The notes: generated from the sequence alone by a model not told the origin. Positions 1-6,836 are shown, counted from the stretch's first letter. The stretch is 6,836 bases of DNA from an uncultured Clostridia bacterium (GCA_946545505.1 CAMNNN010000077.1:1-6836), one strand, 5' to 3'. Numbers and translations: made by a program.

Positions 1-503
1 TAATCCCCGTAAATCCTGCCGCTTTCAATACCGAGATTCATGACAATTCCGCCCAATCTGCCGAATAAGCCTACAAATTCACTGTCAAGCTGATTTGCAT
101 TGATCTTCAGATTATAGATACGGTGTCCGCCACCGTCATATATTCCTCTGAACATATAACCGCTGTCGAATGTTCCGATCGGTACGAAGTTATCGCATTC
201 AGCCAGATCGATATCCGCTGTCTGTCTGAAATAAACATCAGCGAAGTAATTACCGTTATTAACCGCATCAGAGAAATTTATAAGGTCATCGGCACTCTTG
301 ATCAGGTAAGGACTGTCATGTGTTCCTTCACCTTCAAAACCATAATGGTTGTCCCATTCTCTGAAGGTCTGGAATTCCCTCCATATATTCATCTGTCCGA
401 ACGACCACCATACGATCAGCACAGCCAAAGCAATCCTGATCAGATACCAGAACATAGTGAATGAAGTCTTTAATACCTTGGTAATATTAATGTTCGGATT
501 CAT
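1..503 (-). CDS. Membrane-anchored GLUG-motif surface protein (N-terminal part; 3' end outside window)
   Basis: The open frame starts at 503 and continues past the left edge, giving 167 complete codons. Residues 1-17 are a short cytoplasmic stretch and about 18-35 are hydrophobic (WYLIRIALAVLIVWW), fitting a signal anchor with the rest outside the cell. From about residue 65 the sequence follows the pattern seen before GLUG repeats in bacterial surface proteins: SPYLIKSADDL (64-74), NNGNYFADVYF, TADIDL (95-100), FVPIG (106-110), FRGIYDGGGHRIYNL (118-132), then GLFGRLGGIVMNLGI (145-159), which is the GLUG motif itself. Such repeats usually continue as a beta-rich extracellular domain; function is unknown, with adhesion or matrix roles only suggested in the family. 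The start overlaps the end of the upstream SGNH gene by 17 nt, implying co-translation. An in-frame ATG at 524 is an alternative start; neither has a good ribosome binding site. The domain call is from remembered family patterns, not a search. Confidence 0.8.
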   Translation of the reverse strand, partial: MNPNINITKVLKTSFTMFWYLIRIALAVLIVWWSFGQMNIWREFQTFREWDNHYGFEGEGTHDSPYLIKSADDLINFSDAVNNGNYFADVYFRQTADIDLAECDNFVPIGTFDSGYMFRGIYDGGGHRIYNLKINANQLDSEFVGLFGRLGGIVMNLGIESGRIYGD

Positions 504-1977
504 ATCGGTATACCATACTCTCATCTATGACAACTGTATCTGCCACAGTCTGATTATGCCGGTCGACAGTTACAATGCACACACCGGTGTAATAAGACTC
601 ATCAACTTTCGTGCCGTCAAAGAAAACACCTTCATTTGTAACGGATAAATGATGATCCCCAAGGAATTCCTCATAATAAAGTCCGTTATCATCCTGCGTA
701 AGAATATTAGTGACATTCCCGCATATTAGATAGCGGTTCGAATCAAAAGGTCTTATAGCAGATATCGAATGAAGTCCGAGATATCTTCTTAAATCATCAA
801 TAATATAACGGTTCTCGCTTACATACAGGATGATCTCATAATTATCATTAAGACTATTCAGCATATTTAAGTAATCAGCTACTTCTTCGGTCTGGGTGAG
901 CAAGTAATTGTCTAATCGCTCTTCGATATAAACATAGTTCTCATGCCATGAATCATAAAGGCCCGTAGTATCACCGCGTCTGTCGATAAGATCGTATTCA
1001 TCAGTCAGATGCTCTCCGAGGAAGTTGGTAAACTTCCTGTTGCCGAGATAATTAAGATGTCCGATATCACCGAAATCAGTCTCGAAGTTAATACCGATCT
1101 CGTCGTAATACTCGTTATAATCAACGAATTCCACACCATACTCTTCTGCAATCTCGCGGGCATGATTGTAATGGCCTCTCGACAGGTCGTTATATGCGCC
1201 GTCAGGAGAAACCATAATCATAAGAGGTATTCCCTGCTCCTGACAGTATTCGATTATAAGTTTGTAATAATACTCTTCTTTGTTAGGCATCGGAACAATC
1301 TCATCATCCATATCACATACAGGACGCGTAATAGGATATGTTCCGAGATAATCATAGAACCCCTTGTTGTTCTCGAATCTTACGGGATCACCTAATTCGG
1401 GCGCAACATCATTGATCGTAAGCTCACTATAGCGGTTGTGATATTCCCTGAATAAAAGACTAAAGTCTATTATTCCGTCAACATCAGTTACACTTGCTCT
1501 GATAGCTTCAAGCTTGTTCCTGTTCATGCGCATACCGGATACGTTGTTGATAATCATACCATGATCGCCGTAATCAAAATCAACGTCGCATGCGAAAGCC
1601 TCCAGAACTATCATACGCGGATGCTGGTAATTCAAGGCCTCTCTAATAAAGTAATATGAATTCCAGAAAGGCTGCAGCGAGCCGCCGATTACGAATGAAG
1701 GAATTCCGAAGTCTTCCCACAGCATTCCTGTATTAACATCAATAAAAGTATGGGAACTTCCGACTACAAGCACATCAATACTGTTCTGCGGCTGTGCATA
1801 GAAAGTCTCCATCATACGGTTTCCGTCGTGATGCTTGGGGATGAACCAGATAACCCAGATATTAAGAAGGAATGCAACTAACAACAGGAAAGATACAGCA
1901 CGAACTAAGTCCTTAACAGACTTAAGCCCTGAGAGTATTCCGTTTTGCAATTCCTTTTTCTTAGCTAATAATTTCAT
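487..1977 (-). CDS. SGNH-hydrolase-fold membrane-anchored protein, probable partner of the MBOAT O-acyltransferase, with extra C-terminal domain
   Basis: This 496-residue protein has a basic N-terminus, one membrane segment at about residues 25-46, and an extracellular remainder. The SGNH block I is DVLVVGSSHTF (68-78), with Ser75 in the usual nucleophile position. The DxxH block is DIGHLNYLG (304-312), giving Asp304 and His307. VLEAFACDVDF (124-134) and LMIMVSPDG (252-260) fit the remaining core strands. Proteins of this kind (AlgJ/AlgX, DltD-like) act with an MBOAT protein to acylate extracellular polymers, and the MBOAT gene lies 12 nt upstream. After the SGNH domain ends near 325 there are about 170 more residues; about 378-490 resembles the ILEI/PANDER-like domain (see findings). 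The ATG follows a weak GGTGAT site three bases away, so translation is probably coupled to the preceding stop codon. Substrate is not deducible. It is not typical DltD, because no dltA or dltC is nearby and it has the extra domain. Confidence 0.85.
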   Translation of the reverse strand: MKLLAKKKELQNGILSGLKSVKDLVRAVSFLLLVAFLLNIWVIWFIPKHHDGNRMMETFYAQPQNSIDVLVVGSSHTFIDVNTGMLWEDFGIPSFVIGGSLQPFWNSYYFIREALNYQHPRMIVLEAFACDVDFDYGDHGMIINNVSGMRMNRNKLEAIRASVTDVDGIIDFSLLFREYHNRYSELTINDVAPELGDPVRFENNKGFYDYLGTYPITRPVCDMDDEIVPMPNKEEYYYKLIIEYCQEQGIPLMIMVSPDGAYNDLSRGHYNHAREIAEEYGVEFVDYNEYYDEIGINFETDFGDIGHLNYLGNRKFTNFLGEHLTDEYDLIDRRGDTTGLYDSWHENYVYIEERLDNYLLTQTEEVADYLNMLNSLNDNYEIILYVSENRYIIDDLRRYLGLHSISAIRPFDSNRYLICGNVTNILTQDDNGLYYEEFLGDHHLSVTNEGVFFDGTKVDESYYTGVCIVTVDRHNQTVADTVVIDESMVYRYESEH

Positions 1978-1989
1978 GTAATCACCACA

Positions 1990-3501
1990 TTAGAAATTCA
2001 AATATATGAACCCTGCAGGATCAAATGCAGGTCCGTAGATACCGAACGTCAGCACAGCGAAGAACAAAGATATAATAACTGCCCACCTGAACCACCAGGG
2101 CTGAGCAATCATAATATCTCCGACAGACTTATCCTTATCCTTCTTGGCAATGTCCATAACGATCAAAACCAGTACAGCGATAAAGAGAATATTGAATTCC
2201 TTCCTGTCGAGGCCGAGTTCATATATACCGTCATTAAACAGGACCCATAGATCCGGTCTCATGAACATTCTTCTTACGATCTCATTAGCAAGATGGAAAT
2301 CAGTTATACGGAAATAAACCCATGCTATATCGACAAAAGCAAAGGTCAGAAGTCCTTTACCGAACTTATAACCGAAGCTGTCAGTCTTGGCATGAGTGAT
2401 ATCATTTATCTTCTTTCTTAACGGAGAAGTGACATCATCTATCATCTGGACGACACCATGCATACCGCCCCAGATTATAAAATTGATACCGGCTCCGTGC
2501 CAGAATCCGCTGACAAGGAATGTTATCAGCACATTAAGATGTTTTCTTATCTTGGAGCATCTGCTGCCGCCAAGCGGGAAATAAACATAATCGCGAAGCC
2601 ATGAACTCAGCGAGATATGCCATCTTCTCCAGAACTCCTTTACAGACAGGGACAGATACGGAGCATTGAAGTTATCGAAGACTTCTATGCCCATCATCTT
2701 GGCACAGCCAAGAGCTATGGTGGAATAACTCATAAAATCGCAGTAAATCTGAATCGAATAACATATAGAGGCAAATATCAGTTCGACTGAGCCGTAATTA
2801 TAGTAATGACCATATACGTTATCAACGATCATAGCTATTCTGTCGGCAATAACCATCTTGGCGAACAGACCCCATATGATTAGAAACAGTCCGCTGGACA
2901 TACGGTTAACATCGATGACTTTTACTTTGTGAAGCTTCTTAAGCTGAGGGATAAGATGATCGCCTCTCTCGATAGGACCTGACATGATACACGGGAAGAA
3001 ACTCGTAAACAATGCCACATAAAGAGGATTCTTCTCAGCGTGATACTTACAGCGGTAAACATCGATAAGATATCCTGTCGAAGTAAAGATGAAGAACGAT
3101 ATACCGAGCGGCATAAGCAGATTAAAGTCAGTAGATATCGCCTGTCCGCCGTTATCAACGATACGGGGATTAATAAGCTCGATAAAGAACTTTGTGTACT
3201 TAAAGTAGATCAGCATACCAAAATCGGCGATCAGGCCTTCAGCAAGCAATATACCTCTTAATATCTTAAGCTTCCCTTGGGCCGGAATAAGATCAATCAC
3301 TACGGCTGTTATCCACGTAACAAGTATCGCCGCGAAAAGATAGTAAGACTGCTCTCCAACGGGTTCATCGGGGCTTTTGTAGCAGTAAAAGAACAAACTC
3401 GCCAGGAGTATCCACCATACACGGACTCTTGGCGGCAGAACATAGAAAACGATCAATACTACTGCAAAGAACAGTGCAAACTGGATCGAATTAAAAAGCA
3501 A
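1990..3501 (-). CDS. MBOAT family O-acyltransferase (AlgI-like)
   Basis: This is a 503-residue polytopic membrane protein of normal length for the family, with roughly ten or more hydrophobic segments. Signature stretches in order are: PLGISFFIFTSTGYLIDVYR (131-150), FFPCIMSGPIERGDHLIPQL (168-187), QIYCDFMSYSTIALG (251-265), FWRRWHISLSSWLRDYVYFP (290-309) and SGFWHGAGINFIIWGGMHG (331-349). His335 in the WHG motif corresponds to the essential histidine of AlgI; His295 and His348 are the other conserved histidines. Family members move an acyl group, usually acetyl, across the membrane for transfer to an extracellular glycan by an SGNH partner, encoded here directly downstream. The start is TTG at 3501: an in-frame TGA lies two codons upstream, LFNSIQF is the usual N-terminus of this family, and GGAGG lies ten bases upstream. 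Whether the acceptor is exopolysaccharide, teichoic acid or another polymer cannot be told. DltB is less likely without dltA/C nearby. Confidence 0.92.
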   Translation of the reverse strand: MLFNSIQFALFFAVVLIVFYVLPPRVRVWWILLASLFFYCYKSPDEPVGEQSYYLFAAILVTWITAVVIDLIPAQGKLKILRGILLAEGLIADFGMLIYFKYTKFFIELINPRIVDNGGQAISTDFNLLMPLGISFFIFTSTGYLIDVYRCKYHAEKNPLYVALFTSFFPCIMSGPIERGDHLIPQLKKLHKVKVIDVNRMSSGLFLIIWGLFAKMVIADRIAMIVDNVYGHYYNYGSVELIFASICYSIQIYCDFMSYSTIALGCAKMMGIEVFDNFNAPYLSLSVKEFWRRWHISLSSWLRDYVYFPLGGSRCSKIRKHLNVLITFLVSGFWHGAGINFIIWGGMHGVVQMIDDVTSPLRKKINDITHAKTDSFGYKFGKGLLTFAFVDIAWVYFRITDFHLANEIVRRMFMRPDLWVLFNDGIYELGLDRKEFNILFIAVLVLIVMDIAKKDKDKSVGDIMIAQPWWFRWAVIISLFFAVLTFGIYGPAFDPAGFIYLNF

Positions 3502-3511
3502 GCCTCACAAC

Positions 3512-3516
3512 CCTCC
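3512..3516 (-). promoter_or_regulatory. Ribosome binding site of the MBOAT gene (supports TTG start)
   Basis: On the minus strand this reads GGAGG, a full match to the anti-Shine-Dalgarno core, ten bases before the TTG at 3501. The spacing is slightly long. No ATG or GTG in the correct frame lies between it and the first conserved residues, and an in-frame TGA intervenes just upstream of the TTG. This decides the start as TTG. Confidence 0.7.
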
Positions 3517-3524
3517 AAGAAGTG

Positions 3525-3530
3525 ATTATA
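3525..3530 (-). promoter_or_regulatory. Candidate -10 box (TATAAT) of a promoter for the MBOAT-SGNH-GLUG genes
   Basis: On the minus strand the nadE-MBOAT gap contains a perfect TATAAT. Transcription would begin near 3518, leaving a leader of about 17 nt that just includes the GGAGG site. No good TTGACA-like box lies 16-18 bases upstream; the best hexamers there, inside the end of nadE, match at only about two positions. In AT-rich intergenic DNA a chance TATAAT is quite possible, so this is a suggestion only. AGTG and CACT flank it, forming a 4-bp inverted repeat. Confidence 0.3.
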
Positions 3531-3541
3531 CACTAATTAGA

Positions 3542-5440
3542 TCATAAAACACTTTTAAGGTCATCGAGCCAAAGTTTACTAACTGCATCAGACGGCATTC
3601 TCCAGTCACCTCTGGGCGACAAAGTAACAGTGCCGACCTTAGGTCCGTCGGGCAGGCATGAACGCTTGAACTGCTGATTAAAGAATCTTCTGATAAAAGT
3701 CTCTTCCCACTTATAAATCGTATCGGAATCGAATTTCCCTTCGAATGCTATACATGCAAGACGGTAGATCTTTGAAGGCTTGAATCCCCAACGCAGGAAA
3801 TAATACATATAGAAATCATGCAGATCGTAAGGTCCGACAAGGTCTTCCGTCTTCTGAGATATCTGTCCGTTCTCATCCGGAGGCAGAAGCTCGGGAGAAA
3901 CAGGAGTATCAACAATATCCTTAAGGACAGAAGAAAGTTCGCCTTCAGTTCTTGAAGACTCAAAATCGACTATATGTCTAACCAGGGTCTTCGGAATCGA
4001 CGCATTCACGCCGTACATTGACATATGATCGCCGTTATATGTGGCCCAACCGAGTGCAAGCTCAGACAGATCGCCCGTTCCGGTAACGATACCGTTATTC
4101 TTATTGGCTATATCCATCAGTATCTGCGTTCTCTCACGAGCCTGGGAATTCTCATATGTGACATCATGAACACTCTCGTCATGACCGATATCCTCGAAAT
4201 GCTGTCTTACAGAGGCCTTAATGTCAACAGTCTTAAGAGTTACATTGAATGCTTCCGCAAGTTTCTCGGAATTACCCTTAGTTCTTGATGTTGTACCGAA
4301 TCCCGGCATGGTAACAGCTATGATTCCCGACCTGTCGAGACCGAGCATATCGAATGCATGAACCGTAACAATCAGAGCAAGAGTAGAATCAAGACCACCG
4401 GACAGACCTACAACGGCACATTTACCGTTGATATGCTTCAGTCTGGAAGAAAGGCCTGCAGCCTGCATAGTAAGTATCTCATCACATCTTGAAGAAAGAT
4501 CCGAAGTTTCAGAAGGTACGAACGGATGATCTGCTATCTTTCTGATAAGACGGAGATCTGTCTCGGGCTCAGTATCGAAGTAAACAATGCTTAACGGCTC
4601 ATCTGAAGATTCGAATGTATTCCTCATCCTGTCGTGAGCAAGCCTTTGAAGATCTATATCCGCATAGATTACTCCGGGTTCACCAAAGCATTTTGATTCG
4701 TTGAGAAGTGCTCCGTTCTCACAGATTATTCTGTGGCCTGCGAAAACGAGATCCTGAGTGGACTCGCCGAACCCGCAGTCAGAATAGATATAACCGGCAT
4801 TGAGGCGGCCTGACTGAATAGAAATGAGTTTCTCCCTGTATTCCTTCTTACCTATCACTTCATCGGAAGCTGAAAGATTACAGATGATATTGGCGCCTGA
4901 TCTGGCAGCCTCTACGGAAGGAGGATTGGGGACCCACAGATCTTCACATATTTCGATTCCGAATGTGAATTCCTCATAAGTTTCATTACGGAAAACAAGA
5001 TTGCCGAACGGTACACCGTCCTCTGTCTCGTCCTCACCTTCAAACGGTTCGAAGTATCTGCACTCATAGAACTCGGAATAATTAGGAATGAACCTCTTGG
5101 GAACATAACCTAACACTTCTCCCTTGGCTATTACCGCAGCCGTGTTATAAAGCTTGCCTTCAAACTTAAGCGGAAGACCGACTACTATCGCCATGTTCAT
5201 CTCACATGTAGCCTCGGCGATATCGTAAAGACCTCTTAAAGCAGACTCGAGAAGTTCATCCTGAAGGAACAGGTCGCCGCATGTATAGCCTGTAATGGAT
5301 AACTCGGGGAATACAAGAAGTGAACACTTCTGTTCATCAGCTTCGGCACAATGCTTTACAATCTGCTCTACATTGAAATCAACATCAGCAACCTTAACCC
5401 TGGGCGATACCGATCCGACTCTGACAAAACCGTCCTTCAT
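3542..5440 (-). CDS. nadE: Glutamine-dependent NAD+ synthetase (two-domain)
   Basis: This cytoplasmic enzyme makes NAD+ from deamido-NAD+ (nicotinate adenine dinucleotide), ATP and glutamine, the last step of NAD synthesis. The 632 residues hold an N-terminal nitrilase-type glutaminase domain (about 1-290) and a C-terminal ATP-pyrophosphatase synthetase domain (about 320-632). The glutaminase triad is visible: Glu46 in FPELSITGY, Lys115 in PKRFIPNY and Cys165 in EICEDLW. The synthetase P-loop is SGGLDS (347-352), and the conserved GTGDLSELALGWATYNGD (453-470) and YGVNASIPKTL (476-486) follow. Length and order match the long bacterial type, as in Mycobacterium tuberculosis, rather than the short ammonia-only form. 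The ATG is preceded by GGAGG at seven bases and lies 17 nt after the argJ stop, so the two are probably cotranscribed. All catalytic residues are present and the frame is intact. Confidence 0.97.
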   Translation of the reverse strand: MKDGFVRVGSVSPRVKVADVDFNVEQIVKHCAEADEQKCSLLVFPELSITGYTCGDLFLQDELLESALRGLYDIAEATCEMNMAIVVGLPLKFEGKLYNTAAVIAKGEVLGYVPKRFIPNYSEFYECRYFEPFEGEDETEDGVPFGNLVFRNETYEEFTFGIEICEDLWVPNPPSVEAARSGANIICNLSASDEVIGKKEYREKLISIQSGRLNAGYIYSDCGFGESTQDLVFAGHRIICENGALLNESKCFGEPGVIYADIDLQRLAHDRMRNTFESSDEPLSIVYFDTEPETDLRLIRKIADHPFVPSETSDLSSRCDEILTMQAAGLSSRLKHINGKCAVVGLSGGLDSTLALIVTVHAFDMLGLDRSGIIAVTMPGFGTTSRTKGNSEKLAEAFNVTLKTVDIKASVRQHFEDIGHDESVHDVTYENSQARERTQILMDIANKNNGIVTGTGDLSELALGWATYNGDHMSMYGVNASIPKTLVRHIVDFESSRTEGELSSVLKDIVDTPVSPELLPPDENGQISQKTEDLVGPYDLHDFYMYYFLRWGFKPSKIYRLACIAFEGKFDSDTIYKWEETFIRRFFNQQFKRSCLPDGPKVGTVTLSPRGDWRMPSDAVSKLWLDDLKSVL

Positions 5441-5457
5441 ATAAACCCCTCCGTTAC

Positions 5458-6702
5458 TTAAGTTCTGTAACTGCCGTTAATCTTTACATAATCATAGGTG
5501 AAGTCACATGTAAACATACGGTCATATGCCTCACCTTCGGAAAGCTTGATCTGGATGAAGATATCATGCTTGGAAAGAATCTTAGCGGCCTCTTCCTCAT
5601 CAAAATCAACACATACACCGTCGTGGAAGAAAAGCATTCCGCCGACAAGAATATCAATCTTATCAGGATCAAACTTCGCTCCTGAATAACCTACGGCAGT
5701 AAGCACTCTTCCGATATTGGCATCTTCACCGAACATGGCAGTCTTAACAAGAGGTGATCTTGCTACTGCCGTTACGATAAGCTTCGCATCATACTCATCA
5801 GCAGCACCGGTAACTTCAATCTCGATAAACTTGGAAGCGCCTTCTCCGTCGGATGCAAGCATCCTTGCAAGGTCATCGGAAAGCTTCGTAAGAGCCTGCT
5901 CGAAAAGCTCATAGTCCTCACTGCCTTCTGTTATCTCCGAGGCACCGGAAGCACCGTTAGCCATAACGATAACCGAATCGCATACTGAAGTATCGCCGTC
6001 AACGCTGACGCGGTTGAATGTGTACTTAACAGCCTTGCGGAGAGCCTTGTCGATGAGACTGCTGCTGATGCAGGCATCTGTAGTAAACACACAGATCATG
6101 GTAGCAAGATTAGGATGAATCATGCCGGAACCCTTTGCCTGAGCTGCGATAGTAACTTCCTTACCGTCACCCATCGTAATGGTGGCGGCAACTTCCTTAG
6201 GCTTAGTATCCGTGGTCATCATGGCATACTCGGAATTATGAGCACTCTCCTCGTCAGAAGAAAGCGAATCCACAAGACCGGGGATCGCCTTTGTCATCTT
6301 ATCAAGAGGAAGTCTCGATCCGATAACACCTGTGGAAGCTGTCATGATCTCCTTACTTCCACAGCCGAGTCTTCCGGCAATCCCCCCTGCTATGACTTCA
6401 GCATCTTCAACGCCGGCCTTACCTACGCCGGCATTTGCTACCTTACTGTTGATAACGATACCGCGCACCTTATTGCCGCTATTGATGATATCGATAGTTC
6501 TTGTAAGAGAATGTCCCTTAACAAGATTTGATGTATATACACCGGCTGCATTAGCAGGAACATCGGAAACTATGAGAGCCATATCAAGGTAGGATGACTT
6601 GGGATCATCCTTATTGATATTGGCAGGATCCGAACACTTCATTCCGGCACTTACACCGGAAGCTTTAAATCCCTTAGGGAGTGTTATATATGCTTCTTCC
6701 AT
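5458..6702 (-). CDS. argJ: Glutamate N-acetyltransferase / ornithine acetyltransferase (ArgJ)
   Basis: ArgJ moves the acetyl group from N-acetylornithine to glutamate, releasing ornithine and recycling the acetyl group in cyclic arginine synthesis; some members also use acetyl-CoA to start the cycle. The 414 residues are full length. The self-cleavage site is in KGSGMIHPNLATMI (190-203): the bond Ala200-Thr201 would be cut to give alpha and beta chains, with Thr201 as the nucleophile. TASTGVIGS (121-129) carries the Thr-Gly oxyanion pair (Thr124, Gly125). Also conserved are TTDTKPK (163-169), SVDGDTS (233-239), SDGEGASKF (284-292), FGEDANIGR (324-332) and the C-terminal INGSYRT, ending in the usual YRT. 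Trp is replaced by Ile in the usual NWGR motif. AAGGAG precedes the ATG by five bases, and purH ends 12 nt upstream. No other arginine gene is in the window, so mono- or bifunctional status cannot be inferred. Confidence 0.97.
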   Translation of the reverse strand: MEEAYITLPKGFKASGVSAGMKCSDPANINKDDPKSSYLDMALIVSDVPANAAGVYTSNLVKGHSLTRTIDIINSGNKVRGIVINSKVANAGVGKAGVEDAEVIAGGIAGRLGCGSKEIMTASTGVIGSRLPLDKMTKAIPGLVDSLSSDEESAHNSEYAMMTTDTKPKEVAATITMGDGKEVTIAAQAKGSGMIHPNLATMICVFTTDACISSSLIDKALRKAVKYTFNRVSVDGDTSVCDSVIVMANGASGASEITEGSEDYELFEQALTKLSDDLARMLASDGEGASKFIEIEVTGAADEYDAKLIVTAVARSPLVKTAMFGEDANIGRVLTAVGYSGAKFDPDKIDILVGGMLFFHDGVCVDFDEEEAAKILSKHDIFIQIKLSEGEAYDRMFTCDFTYDYVKINGSYRT

Positions 6703-6714
6703 GTTTGCTCCTTA

Positions 6715-6836
6715 TTAATGGTGGAAGAGTCTGATTCCAGTGAATGCCATAGCCATATCATACTTGTTGCAAGTCATGATGACATGATCATCCCTGATAG
6801 AACCGCCGGGCTCGGCAATATACTTAACACCGCTCT
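6715..6836 (-). CDS. purH: Bifunctional phosphoribosylaminoimidazolecarboxamide formyltransferase / IMP cyclohydrolase, C-terminal end
   Basis: Only the last 39 codons are inside the window; the gene enters from the right edge. The residues read [19 protein letters not shown] and then [18 protein letters not shown], a close match to the strongly conserved PurH C-terminus (Escherichia coli ends with a similar PGGSMRD...MAMIFTDMRHFRH pattern). This is the end of the AICAR transformylase domain, which uses 10-formyltetrahydrofolate in the last two steps of IMP synthesis. Two TAA codons in tandem end the frame (6717-6715 and 6714-6712). The argJ ribosome binding site starts within the second one, so argJ is almost certainly read from the same transcript. 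Nothing can be said about the rest of the protein. Confidence 0.93.
   Translation of the reverse strand, partial: SGVKYIAEPGGSIRDDHVIMTCNKYDMAMAFTGIRLFHH

Noticed and set aside
123..648. Plus-strand open frames of 113 and 99 codons at the left end
   Set aside because: They lie antisense to the GLUG gene and the end of the SGNH gene, whose minus-strand frames show clear family motifs. The plus-strand proteins have no recognisable motif and no ribosome binding site.
1009..1395. Plus-strand open frame of 128 codons inside the SGNH gene
   Set aside because: It is a shadow of the SGNH coding strand. The product resembles no family, and it lies over the conserved DxxH region, which is sufficient explanation for its open frame.
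487..3501. MBOAT and SGNH genes as dltB and dltD of a D-alanylation operon
   Set aside because: No dltA or dltC is present, the upstream gene is nadE, and the SGNH protein has an unrelated C-terminal extension. A general AlgI/AlgJ-like O-acylation pair fits better.
3521..3540. Inverted repeats in the nadE-MBOAT gap as a transcription terminator
   Set aside because: The stem is only 4 bp (AGTG/CACT) with an AT loop and no following run of U on the transcript. It is too weak for an intrinsic terminator.
6115..6531. Plus-strand open frame of 138 codons inside argJ
   Set aside because: It is antisense to the highly conserved ArgJ core, including the cleavage motif, with no motif or ribosome binding site of its own.
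1..6836. CRISPR array, tRNA, insertion sequence, phage or defence genes
   Set aside because: No direct repeat array, tRNA-like cloverleaf, transposase motif or terminal repeats were seen. The window is almost wholly filled by six recognised coding regions on one strand.

Overview
The window reads as one densely packed minus-strand block from a chromosome of a Clostridia-type Firmicute. A Lachnospiraceae or close relative is my best guess, based on strong GGAGG-type ribosome binding sites, a TTG start, GC content in the 40s by eye, a two-domain glutamine-dependent NadE, and a cell-surface MBOAT/SGNH pair of the kind common in that family. No 16S or other marker gene is present, so the family-level placement is inference.

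Layout in the direction of transcription (right to left). The window opens inside the last 39 codons of purH (purine synthesis). After 12 nt comes argJ (ornithine acetyltransferase, arginine synthesis), and after 17 nt nadE (glutamine-dependent NAD synthetase). These three form the housekeeping half. A 40-nt gap follows, with a perfect TATAAT, a GGAGG site and a TTG start. Next comes a cell-envelope half: an MBOAT O-acyltransferase (AlgI/DltB superfamily), then after 12 nt an SGNH-hydrolase-fold membrane-anchored protein with an extra C-terminal domain. Overlapping it by 17 nt is the start of a membrane-anchored GLUG-motif surface protein that runs off the left edge.

The first three genes are standard metabolic enzymes with their catalytic motifs visible. 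The last three look like a surface-modification cassette. The MBOAT protein would pass an acyl (probably acetyl) group across the membrane, the SGNH protein would place it on an extracellular glycan, and the GLUG protein would be a surface-exposed partner or unrelated passenger. The acceptor and donor are not shown by the sequence. The cassette looks more AT-rich than the housekeeping half and may have its own promoter, so it may be a later addition downstream of nadE.

There are no RNA genes, CRISPR arrays, insertion sequences or convincing terminators, and no gene-free stretch longer than 40 nt. I see no clear previously undescribed system. The most interesting points are the C-terminal domain of the SGNH protein and the coupling of a GLUG surface protein to an O-acyltransferase pair.
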